Shown one piece after another: positions 49,201 to 61,864 of a stretch of DNA of 64,000 nucleotides (positions are counted from its first letter, which is position 1; every line of letters starts with the position of its first letter). The position numbers and the translations under genes were made by a program. Source of the DNA: Hydractinia symbiolongicarpus (Eukaryota > Cnidaria > Hydrozoa > Anthoathecata > Hydractiniidae); the NCBI RefSeq assembly GCF_029227915.1, contig NC_079884.1, positions 3,470,001 to 3,534,000 of the forward strand, read 5' to 3'. The notes beneath the pieces are model-generated. The model was given only the letters and a program-made list of their open reading frames with translations. It was not told the DNA's origin and did no database searches.

Positions 49201-52200
49201 TTTTAAGAACTACAAGTCTTATGCGTTTTAGTGGTGAAAAAGTAATTTAAAAAATCGTTCTGGAAATGAGCTTACTCCCTGGGTACTTTCTTTGTATACT
49301 TTTGACTATACGGGCCGAGTCCGGGATTTACGGGAAATCGCAGGTTTTCGTTTGCCGGCGATTAAACTTCTTTCATTCAGCGTCTCATCAAAAATGAAAA
49401 CATTTTTGAAAACTACAAGTCTCATGCGTTTTAGTGGTGAAAAAATAATTTAAAAAGTTGTTTGGGAAATGAGTTTACTCCCTGGGTACTTTCTTTGTAT
49501 ACTTTTGATTATGCGGACCGAGACCGGGGTTTACGGGAAATGGCGGGTTTTCGTTTGCCGGCGATTAAACTTCTTTTATTCAGCGTCTCATCAAAAATGA
49601 AAACATTTTTGAAAACTACAAGTCTCATGCGTTTTAGTGGTGAAAAGATAATTTAAAAAATCGTTTTGGAAATGTGTTTACTCACAGGGTACTTTCTTTG
49701 TATACTTTTGACTATACGGGCCGAGTCCGGGATTTACGGGAAATCTCGGGTTTTCGTTTGCCGGCGATTAAACCTCTTTCATTAAGCGTCTCATCAAAAA
49801 TGAAAACATTTTTGAAAACTACAAGTCTCATGCGTTTTAGTGGTGATAAAATAAATTAAAAAATCGTTCGGGAAATGAGTTTACTCCCTGGGTACTTTTT
49901 TTGTATACTTTTGACTATGCGGGCCGAGTCCGGGGTTTACGGGAAATGGCGGGTTTTCGTTTGCCGGCGATTAAACTTCTTTTATTCAGCGTCTCATCAA
50001 AAATAAAAACATTTTTGAAAACTACAAGTCTCATGCGTTTTAGTGGTGAAAAAATAATTTAAAAAATCGTTCGGGAAATGAGTTTACACCCTGGGTACTT
50101 TCTTTCTATACTTTTGACTATACGGGCCGAGTCCGGGATTTACGGGAAATCGCAGGTTTTCGTTTGCCGGCTATTAAACTGCTTTTATTCAGCGTCTCAT
50201 CAAAAATGAAAACATTCTTGAAAACTACAAGTCTCATGCGTTTTAGTGGTGAAAAAATAATTTAAAAAGTTGTTCGGGAAATGAGTTTACTCCCTGGGTA
50301 CTTTCTTTGTATACTTTTGATTATGCGGACCGAGACCGGGGTTTACGGGAAATGGCGGGTTTTCGTTTGCCGGCGATTAAACTTCTTTTATTCAGCGTCT
50401 CATCAAAAATGAAAACATTTTTGAAAACTACAAGTCTCATGCGTTTTAGTGGTGAAAAGATAATTTAAAAAATCGTTTTGGAAATGTGTTTACTCACAGG
50501 GTACTTTCTTTGTATACATTCGACTATACCGGCCAAGCCCGGGATTTACAAGAAATCGCGGGTTTTCGTTTGCCGGCGATTAAACCACTTTCATTAGGCG
50601 TCTCATCAAAAATAAAAACATTTCTGAAAACTACAAGTCTCATGCGTTTTAGTGGTGAAAAAATAACTTAAAAAATCGTTCTGGAAATGAGTTTACTCCC
50701 TGGGTACTTTCTTTGTATACTTTTGACTATACGGGCCGAGTCCGGGATTTACGGGAAATCGCGGGTTTTCGTTTGCCGGCGATTAAACTTCTTTTATTCA
50801 GCGTCTCATCAAAAATGAAAACATTTTTAAAAACTACAAGTCTCATGGGCTTTAGTGGTGAAATAATAATTCAAAAAATCGTTTGGGAAATTAGTTTACT
50901 CCCTGGGTACTTTCTTTGTGTACTTTTGACTATACGGGCCGAGTCCGGGATTTAAGGGAAATCTCGGGTTTTCGTTTGCCGGCGATTAAACCTCTTTCAT
51001 TAAGCGTCTCATCAAAAATGAAAACATTTTTGAAAACTACAAGTCTCATGCGTTTTAGTGGTGATAAAATAAATTAAAAAATCGTTCGGGAAATGAGTTT
51101 ACTCCCTGGGTACTTTTTTTGTATACTTTTGACTATGCGGGCCGAGTCCGGGGTTTACGGGAAATGGCGGGTTTTCGTTTGCCGGCGATTAAACTTCTTT
51201 TATTCAGCGTCTCATCAAAAATAAAAACATTTTTGAAAACTACAAGTCTCATGCGTTTTAGTGGTGAAAAAATAATTTAAAAAATCGTTCGGGAAATGAG
51301 TTTACACCCTGGGTACTTTCTTTCTATACTTTTGACTATACGGGCCGAGTCCGGGATTTACGGGAAATCGCAGGTTTTCGTTTGCCGGCTATTAAACTGC
51401 TTTTATTCAGCGTCTCATCAAAAATGAAAACATTCTTGAAAACTACAAGTCTCATGCGTTTTAGTGGTGAAATAATAATTTAAAAAATCGTTTGGGAAAT
51501 GAGTTTACTCCCTGGGTACTTTCTTTGTATACTTTTGACTATACGGGCCGAGTCCAGGATTTACGGGAAATCGCAGGTTTTCGTTTGCCGGCGATTAAAC
51601 TTCTTTTATTCACCGTCTCATCAAAATTGAAAACATTTTCAAAAACTACAAGTCTCATGCGTTTTAGTGCTGAAAAAATAATTTAAAAAATCGTTCAGGA
51701 AATGAGTTTACTCCCTGGGTACTTTCTTTGTATATTTTGACTATGCGGGCCGAGTCCGGGGTTTACGGGAAATGGCGGGTTTTCGTTTGCCGGCGATTAA
51801 ACGTCTTTTATTCAGCGTCTCATCAAAAATGAAAACATTTTTAAAAACTACAAGTCTCATGCGTTTTAGTGCTGAAAAAATAATTTAAAAAGTCGTTCGG
51901 GAAATGAGTTTACTCCCTGGGTACTTTCTTTGTATACTTTTGATTATACGGACCTAGTCCGGGGTTTACGGGAAATGGCGGGTTTTCGTTTGCCGGCGAT
52001 TAAATTTCTTTTATTCAGCGTCTCATCAAAAATGAAAACATTTTTGAAAACTACAAGTCTTATGCGTTTTAGTGGTGAAAAGATAATTTAAAAAATGGTT
52101 TTTGAAATGAGTTTACTCACAGGGTACTTTCTTTGTATACATTCGACTATACCGGCCGAGTCCGGGATTTACGGGAAGTCGCGGGGTTTCGTATGCCGGC

Positions 52201-52535
52201 GATTAAACTTCTTTTATTCAGCGTCTCATCAAAAATGAAAATATTTTTAAATACTACAAGTCTCATGGGTTTTAGTGGTGAAATAATAATTTAAATAATC
52301 GTTTGGGAAATGAGTTTACTCCCTGGGTACTTTCTTTGTATACTTTTGACTATACGGGCCGAGTCCGGGATTTACGGGAAGTCACGGGTTTTCGTTTGTC
52401 GGCGATTAAACTTCTTTTATTCAGCGTCTCATCAAAAATGAAAATATTTTTAAATACTACAAGTCTCATGGGCTTTAGTGGTGAAATAATAATTTAAAAA
52501 ATCGTTCGGGAAATGAGTTTACTCCCTGGGTACTA
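43207..52535 (+). repeat. 9,329-bp tandem unit, copy 1
   Basis: This unit aligns with 52536-61864 at a constant offset of 9,329 bp, equal to 46 monomers. All landmarks match: 43785/53114, 45239/54568, 47671/57000, 49462/58791, 50486/59815, 51492/60821 and 52303/61632. Even odd features are shared, such as the TTTCGTGGTG monomer, the G-run in GGCGGGTTTTTCG, and the CTATCTTTG variant at the end. By eye the copies are almost identical. Its edges cannot be placed more finely than the shared TCTTTGTATA (43207-43216). Confidence 0.9.
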
Positions 52536-55500
52536 TCTTTGTATACTTTGGACTATACGGGCCAAGCCCGGGATATACGGGAAATCGCGGGTTTTCGTTT
52601 GCCGGCGATTAAACTTCTTTTATTCAGCGTCTCATCAAAAATGAAAACATTTTTAAAAACTACAGGTCTTATGCGTTTTAGTGGTGAAAAAATAATTTAA
52701 AAAATCGTTCTGAAAATGAATTTACTCCCTGGGTACTTTCTTTGTATACTTTTGACTATACGGGCCAATCCCGGGATATACGGGAAATCACGGGTTTTCG
52801 TTTGCCGGCGATTAAACTTCTTTTATTCAGCGTCTCATCAAAAATGAAAACATTTTTAAAAACTACAAGTCTTATGCGTTTTAGTGGTGAAAAAATAATT
52901 TAAAAAATCGTTCTGAAAATGAGTTTACTCCCTGGGTACTTTCTTTGTATACTTTTGACTATACGGGCCGAGTCCGGGATTTAGGGAAATCGCAGGTTTT
53001 CCTTTGCCGGCGATTAAACTGCTTTTATTCAGCGTCTCATCAAAAATGAAAACATTTTTAAAAACTACAAGTCTCATGGGCTTTAGTGGTGAAAGAGTAA
53101 TTTAAAAAATCGTTTGGGAATTGAGTTTACTCCCTGGGTACTTTCTTTGTATACTTTTGACTATACGGGCCGAGACCGGGATTTACGGGAAGTCGCGGGT
53201 TTTCGTTTGCCGGAGATTAAACTTCTTTTATTCAGCGTCTCATCAAAAATGAAAACATTTTTAAAAACTACAAGTCTCATGGGCTTTAATGGTGAAATAA
53301 TAATTTAAAAAATCGTTCGGGAAATGAGTTTACACCTTGGATACTTTCTTTGTATACTTTTGACTATACGGGCCGAGTCCGGGATTTACGGGAAATCGCA
53401 GGTTTTCGTTTGCCGGCGATTAAACTTCTTTCATTCAGCGTCTCATCAAAAATGAAAACATTTTTGAAAACTACAAGTCTCATGCGTTTTAGTAGTGAAA
53501 AAATAAATTAAAAAGTCGTTCGGGAAATGAGATTACTCCCTGGGTACTTTCTTTGTATACTTTTGATTATACGGACCGAGTCCGGGGTTTACGGGAAATG
53601 GCGGGTTTTCGTTTGCCGGCGATTAAACTTCTTTTATTCAGCGTCTCATCAAAAATGAAAACATTTTTGAAAACTACAAGTCTCATGCGTTTTCGTGGTG
53701 AAAAGATAATTTAAAAAATCGTTTTGGAAATGAGTTTACTCACAGGGTACTTTCTTTGTATACATTCGACTATACCGGCCAAGCCCGGGATTTACGGGAA
53801 ATCGCGGGTTTTCGTGTGCCGGCGATTAAACTTCTTTTATTTAGCGTCCCATCAAAAATGAAAACATTTTTAAAAACTACAAGTCTTATGTGTTTTAGTG
53901 GTGAAAAAATAATTTAAAAAATCGTTCTGGAAATGAGCTTACTCCCTGGGTACTTTCTTTGTATACTTTTGACTATACGGGCCGAGTCCGGGATTTACGG
54001 GAAATCGCGGGTTTTCGTTTGCCGGCGATTAAACTTCTTTTATTCACCGTTTCATCAAAAATGAAAACATTTTTAAAAACTACAAGTCTCATGCGTTTTA
54101 GTGGTGAAAAAATAATTTAAAAAGTCGTTCGGGAAATGAGTTTACTCCCTGGGTACTTTCTTTGTATACTTTTGATTATACGGACCGAGACCGGGGTTTA
54201 CGGGAAATGGCGGGTTTTCGTTTGCCGGCGATTGAACTTCTTTTATTCAGCGTCTCATCAAAAATGAAAACATTTTTGAAAACTACAAGTCTCATGCGTT
54301 TTAGTGGTAAAAAGATAATTTAAAAAATCGTTTTGGAAATGAGTTTACTCACAGGGTACTTTCTTTGTATACATTCGACTATACCGGCCAAGCCCGGGAT
54401 TTACGGGAAATCGCGGCTTTTCGTTTGCCGGCGATTAAACCACTTTCATTAGGCGTCTCATCAAAAATGAAAACATTTTTAGAAACTACAAGTCTTATGC
54501 GTTTTAGTGGTGAAAAAATAAATTAAAAAATCGTTCTGGAAATGAGTTTACTCACAGGGTACTTTCTTTGTATACATTCGACTATACGGGCCAAGCCCGG
54601 GATTTACGGGAAATCGCGGGTTTTCGTTTGCCAGCGATTAAACCTGTTTCATTAAGCGTCTCATCAAAAATGAAAACATTTTTGAAAACTGCAAGTCTCA
54701 TGCGTTTTAGTGGTGAAAAGATAATTGAAAAAATCGTTTCGGAAATGAGTTTACTCACAGGGTACTTTCTTTGTATACATTCGACTATACGGGCAAAGCC
54801 CGGGATTTACGGGAAATCGCGGGTTTTTGTTTGCCGGAGATTAAACAACTTTCATTAAACGTCTCATCAAAAATGAAAACATTTCTGAAAACTACAAGTC
54901 TCATGCGTTTTAGTGGAGAAAATTAATTTAAAAAATCGTTCGGGAAATGAGTTTACTCCCTGGGTACTTTCTTTGTATACTTTTGACTATACGGGCCGAG
55001 TCCGGGATTTAGGGAAATCGCAGGTTTTCCTTTGCCGGCGATTAAACTGCTTTTATTCAGCGTCTCATCAAAAATGAAAACATTTTTAAAAACTACAAGT
55101 CTCATGGGCTTTAGTGGTGAAATAGTAATTTAAAAAATCGTTTGGAAATGAGTTTACTCCCTGGGTACTTTCTTTGTATACTTTTGACTATACGGGCCGA
55201 GACCGGGATTTACGGGAAGTCGCGGGTTTTTGTTTGCCGGCGATTAAACTTCTTTTATTCAGCGTCTCATCAAAAATGAAAACATTTTTAAAAACTACAA
55301 CTCTCATGGACTTTAATGGTGAAATAATAATTTAAAAAATCGTTCGGGAAATGAGTTTACACCTTGGATACTTTCTTTGTATACTTTTGACTACACGGGC
55401 CGAGTCCGGGATTTACGGGAAATCGCAGGTTTTCGTTTGCCGGCGATTAAACTTCTTTCATTCAGCGTCTCATCAAAAATGAAAACATTTTTGAAAACTA

Positions 55501-58500
55501 CAAGTCTCATGCGTTTTAGTGGTGAAAAAATAATTTAAAAAGTCGTTCGGGAAATGAGTTTACTCCCTGGGTACTTTCTTTGTATACTTTTGACTATACG
55601 GGCCGAGTCCGGGATTTAGGGAAATCGCAGGTTTTCCTTTGCCGGCGATTAAACTGCTTTTATTCAGCGTCTCATCAAAAATGAAAACATTTTTAAAAAC
55701 TACAAGTCTCATGGGCTTTAGTGGTGAAATAGTAATTTAAAAAATCGTTTGGAAATGAGTTTACTCCCTGGGTACTTTCTTTGTATACTTTTGACTATAC
55801 GGGCCGAGACCGGGATTTACGGGAAGTCGCGGGTTTTTGTTTGCCGGCGATTAAACTTCTTTTATTCAGCGTCTCATCAAAAATGAAAACATTTTTAAAA
55901 AATACAACTCTCATGGACTTTAATGGTGAAATAATAATTTAAAAAATCGTTCGGGAAATGAGTTTACACCTTGGATACTTTCTTTGTATACTTTTGACTA
56001 CACGGGCCGAGTCCGGGATTTACGGGAAATCGCAGGTTTTCGTTTGCCGGCGATTAAACTTCTTTCATTCAGCGTCTCATCAAAAATGAAAACATTTTTG
56101 AAAACTACAAGTCTCATGCGTTTTAGTGGTGAAAAAATAATTTAAAAAGTCGTTCGGGAAATGAGATTACTCCCTGGGTACTTTCTTTGTATACTTTTGA
56201 TTATACGGACCGAGTCCGGGGTTTACGGGAAATGGCGGGTTTTCGTTTGCCGGCGATTAAACTTCTTTTATTCAACGTCTCATCAAAAATGAAATCATTT
56301 TTGAAAACTACAAGTCTCATGCGTTTTAGTGGGGAAAAGATAATTTAAAAAATCGTTTTGGAAATGAGTTTACTCACAGGGTACTTTCTTTGTATACATT
56401 CGACTATACGGGCCAAGCCCGGGATTTACGGGAAATCGCGGGATTTCGTTTGCCGGCGATTAAACTTCTTTTATTTAGCGTCTCATCAAAAATGAAAACA
56501 TTTTTAAAAACTACAAGTCTTATGCGTTTTAGTGGTGAAAAAATAATTTAAAAAATCGTTCTGGAAATGAGCTTACTCCCTGGGTACTTTCTTTGTATAC
56601 TTTTGACTATACGGGCCGAGTCCGGGATTTACGGGAAATCGCAGGTTTTCGTTTGCCGGCGATTAAACTTCTTTCATTCAGCGTCTCATCAAAAATGAGA
56701 ACATTTTTGAAAACTACAAGTCTCATGCGTTTTAGTGGTGAAAAAATAATTTAAAAAGTCGTTCGGGAAATGAGTTTACTCCTTGGGTATTTTCTTTGTA
56801 TACTTTTGATTATACGGACCGAGACCGGGGTTTACGGGAAATGGCGGGTTTTTCGTTTGCCGGCGATTAAACTTCTTTTATTCAGCGTCTCATCAAAAAT
56901 GAAAACATTTTTGAAAACTACAAGTTTCATGCGTTTTAGTGGTGAATAGATAATTTAAAAAATCGTTTTGGAAATGAGTTTACTCACAGGGTACTTTCTT
57001 TGTATACATTCGACTATACCGGCCAAGCCCGGGATTTACGGGAAATCGCGGGTTTTGGTTTGCCAGCGATTAAACCTGTTTCATTAAGCATCTCATCAAA
57101 AATGAAAACATTTTTGAAAACTGCAAGTCTTATGCGTTTTAGTGGTGAAAAGATAATTGAAAAAATCGTTTCGGAAATGAGTTTACTCACAGGGTACTTT
57201 CTTTGTATACATTCGACTATACGGGCCAAGCCCGGGATTTACGGGAAATCGCGGGTTTTTGTTTGCCGGCTATTAAACAACTTTCATTAAACGTCTCATC
57301 AAAAATGAAAACATTTCTGAAAACTACCAGTCTCATGCGTTTTAGTGGAGAAAATTAATTTAAAAAATCGTTGGGGAAATGAGTTTACTCCCTGGGTACT
57401 TTTATTGTATACTTTTGACTATACGGGCCGAGTCCGGGATTTAGGGAAATTGCAGGTTTTCCTTTGCCGGCGATTAAACTGCTTTTATTCAGCGTCTCAT
57501 CAAAAATGAAAACATTTTTAAAAACTACAAGTCTCATGCGTTTTAGTGGTGAAAAAGTAATTTAAAAAATCGTTCGGTAAATGAGTTTACTCCCTGGGTA
57601 CTTTCTTTGTATACTTTTGACTATACGGGCCGAGACCGGGATTTACGGGAAGTCGCGGGTTTTCGTTTGCCGGCGATTAAACTTCTTTTATTCAGCGTCT
57701 CATCAAAAATGAAAACATTTTTAAAAACTACAAGTCTCATGGGCTTTAATGGTGAAATAATAATTTAAAAAATCGTTCGGGAAATGAGTTTACACCTTGG
57801 ATACTTTCTTTGTATACTTTTGACTATACGGGCCGAGTCCGGGATTTAGGGAAATCGCAGGTTTTCCTTTGCCGGCGATTAAACTGCTTTTATTCACCCT
57901 CTCATCAAAAATGAAAACATTTTTAAAAACTGCAAGTCTCATGCGTTTTAGTGGTGAAAAAGTAATTTAAAAAATCGTTCGGGAAATGAGTTTACTCCCT
58001 GGGTACTTTCTTTGTATACTTTTGACTATACGGGCCGAGACCGGGATTTACGGGAAGTCGCGGGTTTTCGTTTGCCGGCATTTAAACTTCTTTTATTCAG
58101 CGTCTCATCAAAAATGAAAACATTTTTAAAAACTACAAGTCTCATGGGCTTTAATGGTGAAATAATAATTTAAAAAATCGTTCGGGAAATGAGTTTACAC
58201 CTTGGATACTTTCTTTGTATACTTTTGACTATACGGGCCGAGTCCGGGATTTACGGGAAATCGCAGGTTTTCGTTTGCCGGCGATTAAACTTCTTTCATT
58301 CAGCGTCTCATCAAAAATGAAAACATTTTTGAAAACTACAAGTCTCATGCGTTTTAGTGGTGAAAAAATAATTTAAAAAGTCGTTCGGGAAATGAGATTA
58401 CTCCCTGGGTACTTTCTTTGTATACTTTTGATTATACGGACCGAGTCTGGGGTTTACGGGAAATGGCGGGTTTTCGTTTGCCGGCGATTAAACTTCTTTT

Positions 58501-61500
58501 ATTCAGCGTCTCATCAAAAATGAAAACATTTTTAAGAACTACAAGTCTTATGCGTTTTAGTGGTGAAAAAGTAATTTAAAAAATCGTTCTGGAAATGAGC
58601 TTACTCCCTGGGTACTTTCTTTGTATACTTTTGACTATACGGGCCGAGTCCGGGATTTACGGGAAATCGCAGGTTTTCGTTTGCCGGCGATTAAACTTCT
58701 TTCATTCAGCGTCTCATCAAAAATGAAAACATTTTTGAAAACTACAAGTCTCATGCGTTTTAGTGGTGAAAAAATAATTTAAAAAGTTGTTTGGGAAATG
58801 AGTTTACTCCCTGGGTACTTTCTTTGTATACTTTTGATTATGCGGACCGAGACCGGGGTTTACGGGAAATGGCGGGTTTTCGTTTGCCGGCGATTAAACT
58901 TCTTTTATTCAGCGTCTCATCAAAAATGAAAACATTTTTGAAAACTACAAGTCTCATGCGTTTTAGTGGTGAAAAGATAATTTAAAAAATCGTTTTGGAA
59001 ATGTGTTTACTCACAGGGTACTTTCTTTGTATACTTTTGACTATACGGGCCGAGTCCGGGATTTACGGGAAATCTCGGGTTTTCGTTTGCCGGCGATTAA
59101 ACCTCTTTCATTAAGCGTCTCATCAAAAATGAAAACATTTTTGAAAACTACAAGTCTCATGCGTTTTAGTGGTGATAAAATAAATTAAAAAATCGTTCGG
59201 GAAATGAGTTTACTCCCTGGGTACTTTTTTTGTATACTTTTGACTATGCGGGCCGAGTCCGGGGTTTACGGGAAATGGCGGGTTTTCGTTTGCCGGCGAT
59301 TAAACTTCTTTTATTCAGCGTCTCATCAAAAATAAAAACATTTTTGAAAACTACAAGTCTCATGCGTTTTAGTGGTGAAAAAATAATTTAAAAAATCGTT
59401 CGGGAAATGAGTTTACACCCTGGGTACTTTCTTTCTATACTTTTGACTATACGGGCCGAGTCCGGGATTTACGGGAAATCGCAGGTTTTCGTTTGCCGGC
59501 TATTAAACTGCTTTTATTCAGCGTCTCATCAAAAATGAAAACATTCTTGAAAACTACAAGTCTCATGCGTTTTAGTGGTGAAAAAATAATTTAAAAAGTT
59601 GTTCGGGAAATGAGTTTACTCCCTGGGTACTTTCTTTGTATACTTTTGATTATGCGGACCGAGACCGGGGTTTACGGGAAATGGCGGGTTTTCGTTTGCC
59701 GGCGATTAAACTTCTTTTATTCAGCGTCTCATCAAAAATGAAAACATTTTTGAAAACTACAAGTCTCATGCGTTTTAGTGGTGAAAAGATAATTTAAAAA
59801 ATCGTTTTGGAAATGTGTTTACTCACAGGGTACTTTCTTTGTATACATTCGACTATACCGGCCAAGCCCGGGATTTACAAGAAATCGCGGGTTTTCGTTT
59901 GCCGGCGATTAAACCACTTTCATTAGGCGTCTCATCAAAAATAAAAACATTTCTGAAAACTACAAGTCTCATGCGTTTTAGTGGTGAAAAAATAACTTAA
60001 AAAATCGTTCTGGAAATGAGTTTACTCCCTGGGTACTTTCTTTGTATACTTTTGACTATACGGGCCGAGTCCGGGATTTACGGGAAATCGCGGGTTTTCG
60101 TTTGCCGGCGATTAAACTTCTTTTATTCAGCGTCTCATCAAAAATGAAAACATTTTTAAAAACTACAAGTCTCATGGGCTTTAGTGGTGAAATAATAATT
60201 CAAAAAATCGTTTGGGAAATTAGTTTACTCCCTGGGTACTTTCTTTGTGTACTTTTGACTATACGGGCCGAGTCCGGGATTTAAGGGAAATCTCGGGTTT
60301 TCGTTTGCCGGCGATTAAACCTCTTTCATTAAGCGTCTCATCAAAAATGAAAACATTTTTGAAAACTACAAGTCTCATGCGTTTTAGTGGTGATAAAATA
60401 AATTAAAAAATCGTTCGGGAAATGAGTTTACTCCCTGGGTACTTTTTTTGTATACTTTTGACTATGCGGGCCGAGTCCGGGGTTTACGGGAAATGGCGGG
60501 TTTTCGTTTGCCGGCGATTAAACTTCTTTTATTCAGCGTCTCATCAAAAATAAAAACATTTTTGAAAACTACAAGTCTCATGCGTTTTAGTGGTGAAAAA
60601 ATAATTTAAAAAATCGTTCGGGAAATGAGTTTACACCCTGGGTACTTTCTTTCTATACTTTTGACTATACGGGCCGAGTCCGGGATTTACGGGAAATCGC
60701 AGGTTTTCGTTTGCCGGCTATTAAACTGCTTTTATTCAGCGTCTCATCAAAAATGAAAACATTCTTGAAAACTACAAGTCTCATGCGTTTTAGTGGTGAA
60801 ATAATAATTTAAAAAATCGTTTGGGAAATGAGTTTACTCCCTGGGTACTTTCTTTGTATACTTTTGACTATACGGGCCGAGTCCAGGATTTACGGGAAAT
60901 CGCAGGTTTTCGTTTGCCGGCGATTAAACTTCTTTTATTCACCGTCTCATCAAAATTGAAAACATTTTCAAAAACTACAAGTCTCATGCGTTTTAGTGCT
61001 GAAAAAATAATTTAAAAAATCGTTCAGGAAATGAGTTTACTCCCTGGGTACTTTCTTTGTATATTTTGACTATGCGGGCCGAGTCCGGGGTTTACGGGAA
61101 ATGGCGGGTTTTCGTTTGCCGGCGATTAAACGTCTTTTATTCAGCGTCTCATCAAAAATGAAAACATTTTTAAAAACTACAAGTCTCATGCGTTTTAGTG
61201 CTGAAAAAATAATTTAAAAAGTCGTTCGGGAAATGAGTTTACTCCCTGGGTACTTTCTTTGTATACTTTTGATTATACGGACCTAGTCCGGGGTTTACGG
61301 GAAATGGCGGGTTTTCGTTTGCCGGCGATTAAATTTCTTTTATTCAGCGTCTCATCAAAAATGAAAACATTTTTGAAAACTACAAGTCTTATGCGTTTTA
61401 GTGGTGAAAAGATAATTTAAAAAATGGTTTTTGAAATGAGTTTACTCACAGGGTACTTTCTTTGTATACATTCGACTATACCGGCCGAGTCCGGGATTTA

Positions 61501-61864
61501 CGGGAAGTCGCGGGGTTTCGTATGCCGGCGATTAAACTTCTTTTATTCAGCGTCTCATCAAAAATGAAAATATTTTTAAATACTACAAGTCTCATGGGTT
61601 TTAGTGGTGAAATAATAATTTAAATAATCGTTTGGGAAATGAGTTTACTCCCTGGGTACTTTCTTTGTATACTTTTGACTATACGGGCCGAGTCCGGGAT
61701 TTACGGGAAGTCACGGGTTTTCGTTTGTCGGCGATTAAACTTCTTTTATTCAGCGTCTCATCAAAAATGAAAATATTTTTAAATACTACAAGTCTCATGG
61801 GCTTTAGTGGTGAAATAATAATTTAAAAAATCGTTCGGGAAATGAGTTTACTCCCTGGGTACTA
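52536..61864 (+). repeat. 9,329-bp tandem unit, copy 2
   Basis: Second copy of 43207-52535. I noted one clear difference, G at 56333 for T at 47004 (GTGGGGAAAAG against GTGGTGAAAAG). The copy1/copy2 joint lies within TCTTTGTATA at 52536-52545: sequence before it matches the end of copy 2 (TACTATCTTTG) and sequence after it matches the start of copy 1 (TACTTTGGAC). Confidence 0.9.

Noticed and set aside
8826-61826. Dozens of near-identical 61-102-codon plus-strand open frames (MGNEFTPWVLSLYTFDYTG type)
   Set aside because: They are frames through satellite monomers. Monomer length (203) is not a multiple of three, a TAA recurs in each unit, the frames run across monomer borders, and changes between copies fall without regard to codon position. 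No start context or protein family fits.
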